Source of the DNA: Diaphorobacter ruginosibacter
GTDB taxonomy: Bacteria; Pseudomonadota; Gammaproteobacteria; Burkholderiales; Burkholderiaceae_C
Length of the DNA: 64,000 nt
Direction of reading: 5' to 3'
NCBI RefSeq assembly: GCF_014395975.1
Contig: NZ_CP060714.1
Location: 124,001 to 188,000 of the forward strand
The stretch's first letter is position 1, and each line of letters starts with the position of its first letter. The notes beneath the pieces were generated by a model. The model ran no database searches. It saw nothing but the letters and a program-made list of their open reading frames with translations, and was not told where the DNA came from. Made by a program: the position numbers and the translations under genes. Positions 1 to 8,398 of the stretch are shown here, piece after piece.

Positions 1-210
1 ACACCGCCCGAACTGGGCGCCGACATCGCCGAGCGCGGCATGATGCTGACCGGCGGCGGTGCGCTGCTGCGCGACCTCGACCGCCTGCTGGCCGAGGAAA
101 CCGGCCTGCCGGTGCTGGTGGCCGAAGAACCGCTGACCTGCGTGGTGCGTGGTTGCGGCATTGCGCTGGAGCGCATGGACCGCCACGGCGGCATCTTCAC
201 CAACGAGTGA
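1..210 (+). CDS. mreB: Rod shape-determining protein MreB, C-terminal end (partial)
   Basis: The window opens inside this gene, and the last 69 codons are readable before a TGA. MreB is the bacterial actin that forms membrane-bound filaments and organises side-wall peptidoglycan synthesis. The visible tail contains the late nucleotide-binding segment MLTGGGALLRDLD and ends with a short GGIFTNE tail, both typical of MreB. mreC starts 56 bases downstream, followed by mreD and mrdA, the standard elongasome order. The N-terminal part lies outside the window, so integrity of the gene cannot be judged. Confidence 0.95.
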   Translation, partial: TPPELGADIAERGMMLTGGGALLRDLDRLLAEETGLPVLVAEEPLTCVVRGCGIALERMDRHGGIFTNE

Positions 211-266
211 CCGAAAGAGCGGGCCAGCGTGGTGCATGCAGGGTGCGTAGTCCAATGGAGTAGGCC

Positions 267-1241
267 ATGCCTCTAGGCACGCTGGACCGAAAGGCCCCGT
301 CTCTTTTCAAGCACGGCCCCTCGCCCCTCGCACGCCTGACTCTCTACAGCGCCTTGGCGCTGTTTTTGATGGTGGCGGATGCGCGTTTCCATGTCACCGA
401 GCCCATCCGTGGCGCGATCGGGACGGTGCTCATGCCGATCCAGTGGGCCATGCTCAAGCCGGTGGAGTTCGCACAGTACGGCGCGGGCTACTTCCAGGCG
501 CTCGAGGATGCACAGAAGGGCCGTGACGAAGCCCAGAGCAGGATGGCGGCCATGTCGCAGCAGGCCAACCAGGTCGACCTGCTGCTGCAGGAGAACACCC
601 AGCTGCGCCAGTTGCTCGAGCTGCGCGAGCGCGTCAAGGCCGAAGGCATGGCCGCGCAGGTCGTCTACGATGCCGCAGACCCCTATACCCGTCGCGTGGT
701 CATCGATCGTGGGCAGATCGCCGGCGTCGTCCCGGGCTCTCCGGTGATCGATGCTTCGGGCGTACTCGGCCAGGTCACGCGGGTGTTCCCGCTCTCCAGC
801 GAGGTGACGCTGCTGATCGACCGCGACCAGGCGATCCCTGTGCGGAACATGCGCACCGGTGCGCGGGGCGTGGCCTATGGCGATCCCGTGATGCTGCATG
901 GCGGAGGCATGGAGCTGCGCTTCATGCCAAGCAATGCCGATGTACAAGAGGGCGATCTGCTCAGTACCAGCGGCATGGACGGCGTCTACCAGCCCGGGCT
1001 GCCGGTGGCCAGGGTGATCAAGGTGGAAAAGCGCGCCGATTCGTCGTTCTCGCGCATCTACTGCCAGCCCCTTGCACAGATGAGCGGCGCGCAATACGTC
1101 TCGGTCCTCAAGCCGCTCACCGACGGCGTGCGTGCCGAGGTCGAGGCCGAGGTACCGGCGCCGAAATCCGGCAAGGCCGAAAAGCCGGCCAAGGCCACGA
1201 AGGACCTTCCGGGCCGTGCCCAGAATGGAGGCCGCCCATGA
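267..1241 (+). CDS. mreC: Rod shape-determining protein MreC
   Basis: MreC is a bitopic inner-membrane protein whose periplasmic domain links MreB to PBP2 and the elongasome. The 324-aa product has a short cytoplasmic N-terminus, one membrane segment at about residues 25-40, a coiled coil rich in E/Q/L (about 70-120), and the beta-rich MreC core with motifs such as VVIDRG and VIDASGVLGQV. The C-terminal 35 residues are a low-complexity A/K/P/E tail, common in this order. The start is supported by GGAG six bases before the ATG. Its stop overlaps the mreD start (ATGA), so the two are probably translationally coupled. Confidence 0.96.
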   Translation: MPLGTLDRKAPSLFKHGPSPLARLTLYSALALFLMVADARFHVTEPIRGAIGTVLMPIQWAMLKPVEFAQYGAGYFQALEDAQKGRDEAQSRMAAMSQQANQVDLLLQENTQLRQLLELRERVKAEGMAAQVVYDAADPYTRRVVIDRGQIAGVVPGSPVIDASGVLGQVTRVFPLSSEVTLLIDRDQAIPVRNMRTGARGVAYGDPVMLHGGGMELRFMPSNADVQEGDLLSTSGMDGVYQPGLPVARVIKVEKRADSSFSRIYCQPLAQMSGAQYVSVLKPLTDGVRAEVEAEVPAPKSGKAEKPAKATKDLPGRAQNGGRP

Positions 1242-1753
1242 TGCCCAAGGGCCAGCAGCTGCTGCTCCCCGTCAGCCCGCTGTTCATCGTCGCCAGCTTT
1301 GTCGTGGGGCTGGCCATCAATCTGCTGCCGCTCGGGCGCGTGGTCTGGACGCCCGACTGGCTGATGGTGCTGCTTGCGTTCTGGGGCATCCACCAGCCGC
1401 AGCGCGTGGGCATGAGCGTGGCTTTCATCCTCGGGCTGTGCATGGATGTGAGCCAGTCCGCGCTGCTCGGCCAGCATGCGCTGGTGTACTGCCTGCTGAT
1501 GTATGCGGCCCAGATGTCCAGCCGCCGCATGCTGTGGTTCAACGTGTGGCTGCAGGCGCTGCAGATGGTGCCGCTGTTCGTGGGAGCTCACGCGATCGAG
1601 CTCCTGCTGCGCCTGATCTCCGGGGGAACTTTGCCAGGCCTCGAAGGTCTGATTGCACCTGCGCTGGAAGCCGTTCTGTGGCCGATTGCCACGTGGATCC
1701 TGCTTGCGCCGCAGCGGCGTCCGCCCGATCCGGACGAGAACCGGCCGCTCTGA
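1238..1753 (+). CDS. mreD: Rod shape-determining protein MreD
   Basis: MreD is a small integral membrane partner of MreC in the elongasome. The 171-aa product is almost entirely hydrophobic, with about five predicted transmembrane segments and the internal motif GLCMDVSQSALLGQHAL, which matches the conserved MreD region (D followed by a loop and LG). It ends with a short polar tail (PDPDENRPL). The gene starts four bases inside mreC (ATGA overlap) and is followed 54 bases later by mrdA, consistent with one mreBCD-mrdA operon. Confidence 0.94.
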   Translation: MMPKGQQLLLPVSPLFIVASFVVGLAINLLPLGRVVWTPDWLMVLLAFWGIHQPQRVGMSVAFILGLCMDVSQSALLGQHALVYCLLMYAAQMSSRRMLWFNVWLQALQMVPLFVGAHAIELLLRLISGGTLPGLEGLIAPALEAVLWPIATWILLAPQRRPPDPDENRPL

Positions 1754-1807
1754 TGCTTGCCGTGCCTGCCTGTTTGTCCGACCGGCCACCCATGAAGCCC
1801 GCACACC

Positions 1808-3763
1808 ATGACTGAATTGCGAAATGTAGAGGCCGACGTCTCTCGCTTCCGTTTGCGGGTGATCGTCGTCGGCTTCCTGGTCTTTCTGGCATTCCTGCTC
1901 ATCGTCTCGCGCCTGCTGGTGCTGCAGGTGGTGCGCCATGACGACCTGGCCGACCAGGCCGAGAGCAACCGCACGGCCGTCGTGCCGATCGTGCCCAACC
2001 GGGGCCTGATCCTTGACCGCAACGGCGTGGTGCTGGCCTCCAACTATTCGGCCTACACGCTTGAGATCATGCGCTCCAAGGTCTCCAATCTGGACGACAC
2101 CATCGAGGAGCTGTCCCGGATCGTGGACATCAGTTCGCGCGACCGCCGCAAGTTCCGGCGGCTCATGGAGGATTCCAAGAGCTTCGAGTCCATTCCCATC
2201 CGCACGCGCCTGACGGACGAGGAGGTCGCCCGCTTTGCGGCCCAGCGCTACCGCTTCCCCGGCGTGGACATCAAGGCCCGCCTGTTCCGCAACTACCCCC
2301 TGGGCGAGACCGGCAGCCACCTGATCGGCTACATCGGCCGCATCAACCAGCGCGAGAAGGAGCGCATCGAGGATTCCGACGACGCTGCCAACTACCGCGG
2401 CACCGACTACATCGGCAAGCTCGGCGTCGAGTCCTCCTACGAGTCGACCCTGCACGGCCACACCGGCGTGGAGCGCCTCGAGACCTCCGCCGGTGGCCAC
2501 GCCGTGCGCCGCCTCGCGAGCTTCGCCGCGACGCCGGGCGATACCGTGATGCTGTCGGTCGACATCAAGCTGCAGCGCCTGGTGGAGGAAATGTTCGGCG
2601 ACCGGCGCGGGGCGCTCGTCGCGATGGACCCGCGCAACGGCGAGATCCTCGCGCTGGTGAGCAAGCCCACGTTCGATCCGAACCTGTTCGTCGAAGGCAT
2701 TGACCAGGAGAACTGGCAGGCGCTCAATGAATCGATCAACAAGCCGCTGCTCAACCGTGCGCTGCGCGGTACCTACCCGCCGGGCTCGACCTACAAGCCG
2801 TTCATGGGGCTGGCCGCGCTGCAGCTGAACAAGCGCTCGCCCACGCAGGTGTACAGCGATCCGGGCTACTTCAACTATGGCGGCCGCACCTTCCGCAGCC
2901 ACGAAGGCGGCCTGGGCGGCGTGGACATGTACCGCGCGATCCAGTATTCGAGCAACACCTATTTCTATTCGCTTGCCGTCGACATGGGTGTGGACATGAT
3001 CCACGACTTCATGAAGCCGCTGGGCTTCGGCCAGATCACCGGCGTGGACCTGAACGGCGAAGTGCGCGGCACGCTGCCCAGCACCGATTGGAAGCGCAAC
3101 ACCTACAAGCGCCCCGAGATGAAGCGCTGGTACTCGGGCGAAACCGTGTCGCTGGGAATCGGGCAGGGCTACAACAACTTCACCATCCTGCAACTGGCGG
3201 GTGCCGAGGCCACGCTGGCCAACGGCGGCACGCGCTTCACACCTCATATCGCCAAGGCCACCAAGGACGCGGTCACGGGCAAGATCGTCGACATCCAGCA
3301 GCCTCCCGGCGTCTCCCTGGGCTATGAGCCGAAGAACATCGAGATCATCCACAAGTCGCTTGGCCTGGTGAACAAGGTCGGCACGGGCGCGCGGCTGTTC
3401 GCCAGCGCGCAGTACACCTCGGGCGGCAAGACCGGCACGGCGCAGGCCGTGAGCCTGGGCCAGAACGTGCGCTACAACGCCAAGCTGCTCGACGAGCACA
3501 AGCGCGACCACTCGCTGTTCTCCGCCTTTGCGCCGCTCGAGGAGCCGCGCATCGCGGTGGCCGTGATCGTGGAGAACGCCGGCTTCGGCGCCGCCGCCGC
3601 GGGCCCCATCGTGCGCCGGGTGTTCGACTACTGGCTGCTCGGGCAGTACCCGAGCGAGGCCGATCTGGCCGCCGTCTCGAAGGGCCAGGCCACCGCGCCG
3701 ATCGGCACGCCGCGCAAGGCGGCAGATATTTCGCTCACGGCGAACGAGCCGCCGGCGCCCTGA
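1808..3763 (+). CDS. mrdA: Peptidoglycan D,D-transpeptidase PBP2
   Basis: PBP2 is the class B penicillin-binding protein that cross-links peptidoglycan during cell elongation. The 651-aa protein has one N-terminal membrane anchor (about residues 15-38), the pedestal or dimerisation region, and the transpeptidase domain. Active-site motifs are visible: STYK with the catalytic serine near residue 327, SSN near 381-383 and KTGT near 541. It lies 54 bases after mreD. RodA, which often follows PBP2, is not present; the next gene is convergent. Substrate is lipid II-derived glycan strands in the periplasm, and beta-lactams such as mecillinam are known PBP2 ligands. Confidence 0.96.
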   Translation: MTELRNVEADVSRFRLRVIVVGFLVFLAFLLIVSRLLVLQVVRHDDLADQAESNRTAVVPIVPNRGLILDRNGVVLASNYSAYTLEIMRSKVSNLDDTIEELSRIVDISSRDRRKFRRLMEDSKSFESIPIRTRLTDEEVARFAAQRYRFPGVDIKARLFRNYPLGETGSHLIGYIGRINQREKERIEDSDDAANYRGTDYIGKLGVESSYESTLHGHTGVERLETSAGGHAVRRLASFAATPGDTVMLSVDIKLQRLVEEMFGDRRGALVAMDPRNGEILALVSKPTFDPNLFVEGIDQENWQALNESINKPLLNRALRGTYPPGSTYKPFMGLAALQLNKRSPTQVYSDPGYFNYGGRTFRSHEGGLGGVDMYRAIQYSSNTYFYSLAVDMGVDMIHDFMKPLGFGQITGVDLNGEVRGTLPSTDWKRNTYKRPEMKRWYSGETVSLGIGQGYNNFTILQLAGAEATLANGGTRFTPHIAKATKDAVTGKIVDIQQPPGVSLGYEPKNIEIIHKSLGLVNKVGTGARLFASAQYTSGGKTGTAQAVSLGQNVRYNAKLLDEHKRDHSLFSAFAPLEEPRIAVAVIVENAGFGAAAAGPIVRRVFDYWLLGQYPSEADLAAVSKGQATAPIGTPRKAADISLTANEPPAP

Positions 3764-3790
3764 CGGGAGCAACCCACCGAGCGCGGCGGA

Positions 3791-4717
3791 TCACGCCGCA
3801 GCCACCACCTCCTTCGGCGGCTGCAACTGGCTCACGATCAGCGCGCCCACGATCAGCGCCGCGCCCAGCAGGCCGTTCAGGCCCAGCGTTTCACCGATCA
3901 GGAACCAGCCCATGGTGGCCGCGAAGACGGGCTCGAGCCCATAGATGATCGCGCTGCGCATGGCGTCCACGCGCTGCTGGCCCCAGGCCTGGAGCGTGAC
4001 GACCATCACGCTCGCGAACACGCCGAGGTAGACGAGCGCGGCCCATGATGTGGCGGGAAGGTGCAACAGCGGGCCCAGGGCGCTCGGCACGTCACCATGA
4101 CGCACCAGGACGAGGATGGTGGCCGACACGAACATCACGGCTGCCTGCGCCGCCGCCATGCGCGTGGCGCGCAGCGGTTGCCCGGCAGTGCGCCGCGCGC
4201 ATTCCTCGAGCGCCAGGATGTAGATGGCGTAGAAGAACGTGCTGGCGAGGGTGAGCGTGTCGCCCAGGTTCCAGGGTTCGTTCTCGTGGAACATGAACGT
4301 CATGCCCAGCAGCGCCATGCCGCAGGCGACCCACAGCGCCAGCCCATAGCGGCGGCCCAGCGCCAGCATCGCGAGAATCGGCACCACCAGCACGTTGAGC
4401 CCGGTGACGAAGGCATTGCGGTTGCTGGAGGTGCGGGCCAGGCCCTCGATCTGCAGCCAGAACGCGATGAACAGCAGCACGCCGAGCGCAAGGCCCCAGC
4501 GGCGCTCGTTGCTGCGCATGCCGCGCCACATGGGCAGCAGCACACACAGGGCGATCGCAAAGCGCGCCCAGATGATCTGCAGGGCGTCCAGATGGCTGGA
4601 CAGCAGTTTCATCGCCGGGAAGGTGGTTCCCCAGACGATGGTGACGATCAAAAGGGCCACGAGGCCACGGCGCTCGGAACGCATAGCGGATGGAATTCTG
4701 TTGGGTGGTTCGGCCAA
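3791..4717 (-). CDS. DMT-family (EamA) transporter
   Basis: A 308-aa membrane protein with ten predicted transmembrane helices arranged as two EamA halves, the layout of drug/metabolite transporters such as RhaT/YdcZ-like exporters. The first half opens with LVALLIVTIVWGTTFPAMK, the usual EamA signature region; the second half has the matching WAALVYLGVFASVMVV segment. The substrate cannot be read from sequence; family members export amino acids, nucleosides or metabolites. The gene is convergent with mrdA (27 bases between stops) and lies 129 bases downstream of an amino-acid ABC transporter on the same strand, which may or may not mean co-transcription. Confidence 0.85.
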   Translation of the reverse strand: MAEPPNRIPSAMRSERRGLVALLIVTIVWGTTFPAMKLLSSHLDALQIIWARFAIALCVLLPMWRGMRSNERRWGLALGVLLFIAFWLQIEGLARTSSNRNAFVTGLNVLVVPILAMLALGRRYGLALWVACGMALLGMTFMFHENEPWNLGDTLTLASTFFYAIYILALEECARRTAGQPLRATRMAAAQAAVMFVSATILVLVRHGDVPSALGPLLHLPATSWAALVYLGVFASVMVVTLQAWGQQRVDAMRSAIIYGLEPVFAATMGWFLIGETLGLNGLLGAALIVGALIVSQLQPPKEVVAAA

Positions 4718-4846
4718 AGCCTTGCCGTACGAGAGTACTGTCGCGGCTTTGCGTCGCGTCTGAGGGGCTATCTCATCATTGTGGCTGGGGCTTCCCGCGC
4801 TCGCAGGACTGCGGAGGTGGCCGGAAAACCGGTTGGCCCCGCGCTG

Positions 4847-5611
4847 TCAATGATTCGACATTCTGCCGATAAAGGCACGGATGCGGTCATTCGCCGGGTT
4901 GCCGAAGAACTCGGCAGGCGGTGCCTCTGCGGTAATGCGGCCCTGGTCGAAGAACATCACGCGGTCGGCCACTTCGCGGGCGAAGCCCATTTCGTGGGTC
5001 ACGATGATCATGGTCATGCCGTTGCGCGCAAGCTCGCGCATCACGTCGAGCACCTCCTGGACCATCTCGGGATCGAGTGCCGAGGTGGGCTCGTCGAACA
5101 GCATCACCTTGGGCTCCATCGCGAGCGCGCGGGCAATGGCCACGCGCTGTTGCTGCCCGCCCGAGAGCTGCCAGGGGTACTTGTTCGCATGGTCCTTGAG
5201 GCCCACGCGGGTGAGCAGCGTCATCGCCCGCGCATGGGCCTGCTCGCGCGAGAGGCCTCGGATGCGGCGCGGCGCGAGCGACACGTTGTCCAGCACCGTC
5301 ATGTTGCCGAACAGGTTGAACTGCTGGAACACCATGCCGACCTCGCAGCGCTGGGCCTGCAGCGTCTTCGCATCGTCGGTGACGGGCACGCCGTCGATGG
5401 TGATCGTGCCGCTGTCGTGCGGCTCGAGCCGGTTGATGGCGCGCAGCAGCGTGCTCTTGCCGGAGCCCGAGGCGCCGATGATCACGGTCACTTCACCGGT
5501 ATTGAACGAGGTCGATACGTCCTTGAGCACCTGGTGGGTGCCAAACGACTTGCAGACCTTGTCGGCCACGATGTAGCACTTCTGCGTATCCTGCTTGTTG
5601 GCGTGGCTCAT
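4847..5611 (-). CDS. Amino-acid ABC transporter, ATP-binding protein
   Basis: A 254-aa ATPase of the polar amino acid (PAAT, GlnQ/HisP-like) family that powers uptake by hydrolysing ATP on the cytoplasmic face. It shows Walker A GASGSGKST (about residues 43-51), the Q-loop region VFQQFNLF, the signature LSGGQQQRVAIARAL, Walker B VMLFDEPTSALDPE and the switch histidine in IIVTHEMGFA. It overlaps the upstream permease gene by four bases, so the two are probably co-translated. With the permease and binding protein upstream it completes one importer; arginase further upstream suggests, as inference only, a basic amino acid substrate. Confidence 0.93.
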   Translation of the reverse strand: MSHANKQDTQKCYIVADKVCKSFGTHQVLKDVSTSFNTGEVTVIIGASGSGKSTLLRAINRLEPHDSGTITIDGVPVTDDAKTLQAQRCEVGMVFQQFNLFGNMTVLDNVSLAPRRIRGLSREQAHARAMTLLTRVGLKDHANKYPWQLSGGQQQRVAIARALAMEPKVMLFDEPTSALDPEMVQEVLDVMRELARNGMTMIIVTHEMGFAREVADRVMFFDQGRITAEAPPAEFFGNPANDRIRAFIGRMSNH

Positions 5612-6390
5612 TTGGCGCGGCCCTCCACATCGAAGCGGTACTCGATGGCGGCGGCCACCTGCGTGACCAGCGTGGTCAGGATCAGATAGGTGATCGCCAC
5701 CGTCACCAGCGTTTCCACCGGCTGGAAGGTGGCCGACTGGATGCGGTTGCCCACGTTGGTGAGCTCGACCACGCCGATCGCGTAGGCGAGCGAGGAGTCC
5801 TTGAGCAGCGCGACGAAGTTGCTCACCAGCGGCGGCAGGGAAATCTTGAACGCCTGGGGGAACACCACGTCCAGGAACACGCGGCTCCTGGGCAGGCCGA
5901 GCGCACGCGCCGCCTCGGTCTGGCCGCGCGGCACGGCCAGCAGGCCGGCACGCACCGCCTCGGCGTTGTACGCGCCGACGTTCAGGCCCAGCGCCACCAC
6001 TGCGGCGGCGAAATCAGGCAGGTTCAGGCCCGGCACGAGCACCGGCAGGGCAAAGTAGACGAACAGGATCTGCACCAGCAGCGGTGTGCCGCGAATGGCC
6101 CAGATGTAGATGCTGGCGATCCAGCGCAGCACGATGTTGCGCGAGGTGCGGGCGAGCGCTGCGCTCGTGCCCAGAATCAGTCCGACGACGCCGCTGATGA
6201 TGGTCAGGTACAGCGTGGTCAGTGCGCCCTCTTTGAACAGCTCGGCGTTGGAGCCGATGGGTTCGGGGAAAAACGAAAGAAGCTGGCCGAGCAGTGCAAG
6301 AACCAGCACCATCAACACCAAAGCCGCAACCAGTGTCGCATTGCTGCGTTGGTTGCGGCTCCAGTGCGCGGGCCAGAGGGCTAGAAGCAT
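5608..6390 (-). CDS. Amino-acid ABC transporter, permease
   Basis: A 260-aa integral membrane subunit of a polar amino acid ABC importer. After an N-terminal extension with one hydrophobic helix (VAALVLMVLVLALLGQLL) comes the HisMQ-type core beginning with EGALTTLYLTIIS and the coupling (EAA) loop EAARALGLPRSRVFLDVVFP, which contacts the ATPase. It ends overlapping the ATPase gene by four bases. A short stem-loop separates it from the binding-protein gene upstream. Substrate specificity comes from the binding protein and cannot be read from this subunit. Confidence 0.92.
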   Translation of the reverse strand: MLLALWPAHWSRNQRSNATLVAALVLMVLVLALLGQLLSFFPEPIGSNAELFKEGALTTLYLTIISGVVGLILGTSAALARTSRNIVLRWIASIYIWAIRGTPLLVQILFVYFALPVLVPGLNLPDFAAAVVALGLNVGAYNAEAVRAGLLAVPRGQTEAARALGLPRSRVFLDVVFPQAFKISLPPLVSNFVALLKDSSLAYAIGVVELTNVGNRIQSATFQPVETLVTVAITYLILTTLVTQVAAAIEYRFDVEGRAK

Positions 6391-6413
6391 GGGAAATCAG
6401 GCGTAACGAACGA

Positions 6414-6432
6414 CCGGAGCGTAAGGCTCCGG
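6414..6432 (-). other. Stem-loop between binding-protein and permease genes
   Basis: A perfect 7-bp inverted repeat (CCGGAGC / GCTCCGG) with a 5-base loop lies between the stop of the binding-protein gene and the start of the permease gene. There is no T-run after it in the direction of transcription. Such intercistronic hairpins in ABC operons often stabilise the upstream binding-protein message, giving more binding protein than membrane subunit; that role is inferred here. Confidence 0.5.
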
Positions 6433-6464
6433 CGTCATTGGTGTGGAATGAAAGGGCGTGCCTG

Positions 6465-7229
6465 TTACTTGCAGGTCACGTCTTCCTGGAAGTACTTCTG
6501 GGAGATGGCCTTGATGGTGCCATCCGCGATCAGTGCCTTCAGGGCGGTGTTGTAGGCGTCGGCCAGGCCGGTGTTGCCCTTGGAGACGGCGGCGGCGATC
6601 TGTTCGATGAACAGCATGTCGCCGGTCTTGAAGCCGGCCTTCGGTGCCTTGGCCAGCATTTCCTTGGCGACGAAACGGTCGGTCACCCAGGCGTCCACGC
6701 GCTTGGAGGCCAGCGCGCTGCGGGCGGCTTCGTCGGTCGGGAAGTTCTTCACTTCCTTCACGCCGGGCACCTGCTTGACGTGCTCGAGGTAGCTCGTACC
6801 GGTCTGCACGGCCACCACCTTGCCTGCCAGGTCGGCGGCGGTCTTGATGGAGGGATTCATCGAGACGATGATGCCGCCAGAGCAGTAGTGGGGGTGTGTG
6901 AAGGTCACGGCCTTGGCGCGTTCTTCGGTGATGCCGTGCGATGCGATCACCAGATCCCAGCGGTCCTGCGCGAGGCCGGTGAGCAGGGCGTCAAAGCCGA
7001 CGGCCTTCCACTCGTACTTCAGGTTCATCTTCTTCGCGACGGCTTCCGCCACCTCGATTTCATAGCCCGTCAGCTGTTTTCCCTTGAAGAAATTGAAAGG
7101 CGCGTACTGGCCTTCGGAGGCCAGGGTGATGCTGCCGCTCTTCTGGATGGCGTCCAGTGGGCGAGCCTGCACCGACACAGCGGCGCACAGAGCCACGGCG
7201 GCGGCTACGGATGCAAAGATTTTCTTCAT
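6465..7229 (-). CDS. Amino-acid ABC transporter, periplasmic substrate-binding protein
   Basis: A 254-aa family 3 solute-binding protein that captures an amino acid in the periplasm. The chosen ATG at 7229 gives a classic Sec signal peptide, MKKIFASVAAAVALCAAVSVQA, with cleavage after about residue 22; an in-frame ATG 36 bases earlier would only add a charged stretch. The mature part starts with an SGSITLASEGQYAPFNFF segment and contains the GYEIEVAEAVAKKM and DLVIASHGITEERAK motifs of the family. First gene of the transporter operon; a candidate promoter and a terminator-like hairpin lie in its leader. Confidence 0.93.
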   Translation of the reverse strand: MKKIFASVAAAVALCAAVSVQARPLDAIQKSGSITLASEGQYAPFNFFKGKQLTGYEIEVAEAVAKKMNLKYEWKAVGFDALLTGLAQDRWDLVIASHGITEERAKAVTFTHPHYCSGGIIVSMNPSIKTAADLAGKVVAVQTGTSYLEHVKQVPGVKEVKNFPTDEAARSALASKRVDAWVTDRFVAKEMLAKAPKAGFKTGDMLFIEQIAAAVSKGNTGLADAYNTALKALIADGTIKAISQKYFQEDVTCK

Positions 7230-7263
7230 GTAGGTCTCATTCCTGCGGGATCGCATCAGGTAC

Positions 7264-7296
7264 AAAAAAATCCGGCATTGCAGATCACAAGCCGGA
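7264..7296 (-). terminator. Terminator-like hairpin in the leader of the ABC transporter operon
   Basis: On the minus strand a TCCGGC / GCCGGA stem with a 14-base loop is followed directly by seven T residues. It lies 35 bases before the binding-protein start codon and downstream of the best promoter candidate at 7344-7373, so it is either the arginase terminator or a leader attenuator. The 6-bp stem is short, so termination efficiency is uncertain. Confidence 0.5.
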
Positions 7297-7343
7297 ACCG
7301 TTTGACCCCCTCTTGTAGCGGGGCGGTGTCATAAAGCAGCCAC

Positions 7344-7373
7344 ATTATAAAAAAACGGACTGGCCGTGGTCAT
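7344..7373 (-). promoter_or_regulatory. Candidate sigma-70 promoter for the ABC transporter operon
   Basis: On the minus strand a perfect TATAAT (-10) at 7349-7344 is preceded, after 18 bases, by ATGACC, which matches four of six bases of the -35 consensus. It would start transcription near 7337, leaving a leader of about 108 bases before the binding-protein gene. The -35 match is weak, so this is a candidate only. Confidence 0.4.
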
Positions 7374-7418
7374 CCCGATCTGCGGGGATTAACCCGCAGA
7401 CGCAGGGATCCCACACGA

Positions 7419-8336
7419 TCAACGCTTTTCGCGCATCAACGTTGACTTGCCGAACAGGCTCTCCAGCAATTCGACGGCCAGCTCGGCGGTCTGGTTGCGG
7501 ATGTCGAGCGCCGGATTGAGCTCCACCAGGTCCACCGAGGCCAGCGCGCCGCAGTCGGCCAGCATTTCCATGCACAGTTGCGTCTCGCGGTAGGTCGGGC
7601 CGCCGCGCACGGGCGTTCCCACACCGGGTGCCACGCCGGGATCGAGGAAATCCATGTCGAAGCTCACGTGCAGGTGGGTGCCCGCATCGACGTCCGCCAG
7701 CGCGGACTGCATGACCGCACGCATGCCCATCTCGTCGATGGTGCGCATGTCGTAGACGTCGATGCCGTGTTCGTTCACGAACTGCCGCTCCGCGGGATCG
7801 ACGCTGCGGATGCCGATCATCGTGACCTCCCGGGGCGCGAGCACCGGGGAGGTGTCGGCCAGATGCGTCAGCTGCTCGGGCCCGTGGCCCAGCAGGCAGG
7901 CGACAGGCATGCCGTGCAGGTTGCCGCTCGGGCTCGATGCGGGCGTGTTGGAGTCGGCGTGCGCGTCGAACCAGAGCACCTTCAGGCGCTGCTGCCGTGC
8001 ACGGCAGTGCTGCGCGACGGCGCTGATCGAGCCGATCGCCAGGCAGTGGTCGCCGCCCATCATCAGTGGCAGCCGGCCTGCGGACAGGGTGTCCAGCGTG
8101 GCGGCGAACAGGGCGCGGTTCCAGGCCGTCACCTCGTCGAGGTGGCGAAATCCGCCCTCCGCGGGGGCCTGCGGATTGCCCGGGCCGAGCAGGTTGCCAT
8201 AGTCGAACACCTTCATGTCCCGCGCGCGCAATGCCTGGGCGATGCCCGCGATGCGCAGCGCCTCCGGCCCCATGCTGGCTCCGAGCACGCTGGCCCCCAC
8301 ATCGGTGGGCGCGCCGATCAAAGTGATTCCTCGCAT
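7419..8336 (-). CDS. rocF: Arginase
   Basis: Arginase hydrolyses L-arginine to ornithine and urea using a binuclear manganese centre. The 305-aa product begins MRGITLIGAPTDVGAS, the usual arginase N-terminus; this start was chosen over an ATG 66 bases upstream because it fits the family and has AAGGAAGG before it. Metal-ligand motifs are all present: GGDHCLAIG (His97), FDAHADSN (Asp124, His126, Asp128) and SFDMDFLDP (Asp227, Asp229). It follows the TSUP gene on the same strand and precedes an amino-acid ABC importer, suggesting arginine uptake and use. Agmatinase is less likely given the N-terminus. Confidence 0.9.
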   Translation of the reverse strand: MRGITLIGAPTDVGASVLGASMGPEALRIAGIAQALRARDMKVFDYGNLLGPGNPQAPAEGGFRHLDEVTAWNRALFAATLDTLSAGRLPLMMGGDHCLAIGSISAVAQHCRARQQRLKVLWFDAHADSNTPASSPSGNLHGMPVACLLGHGPEQLTHLADTSPVLAPREVTMIGIRSVDPAERQFVNEHGIDVYDMRTIDEMGMRAVMQSALADVDAGTHLHVSFDMDFLDPGVAPGVGTPVRGGPTYRETQLCMEMLADCGALASVDLVELNPALDIRNQTAELAVELLESLFGKSTLMREKR

Positions 8337-8398
8337 AGAGATACCCGACCTTCCTTGAGTCCCGGATGGAATGATAGGCGGCTTGGTCCCTGGGATGT

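Noticed and set aside
1058..3772. A 904-aa open frame on the strand opposite mrdA, and similar long antisense frames elsewhere (for example 15776-17983, 30859-33866 and 38631-40967)
   Set aside because: They are mirror frames of clear genes in GC-rich DNA. Their composition is rich in His, Arg and Ala with no domain or membrane pattern, while the opposite strand encodes recognisable proteins.
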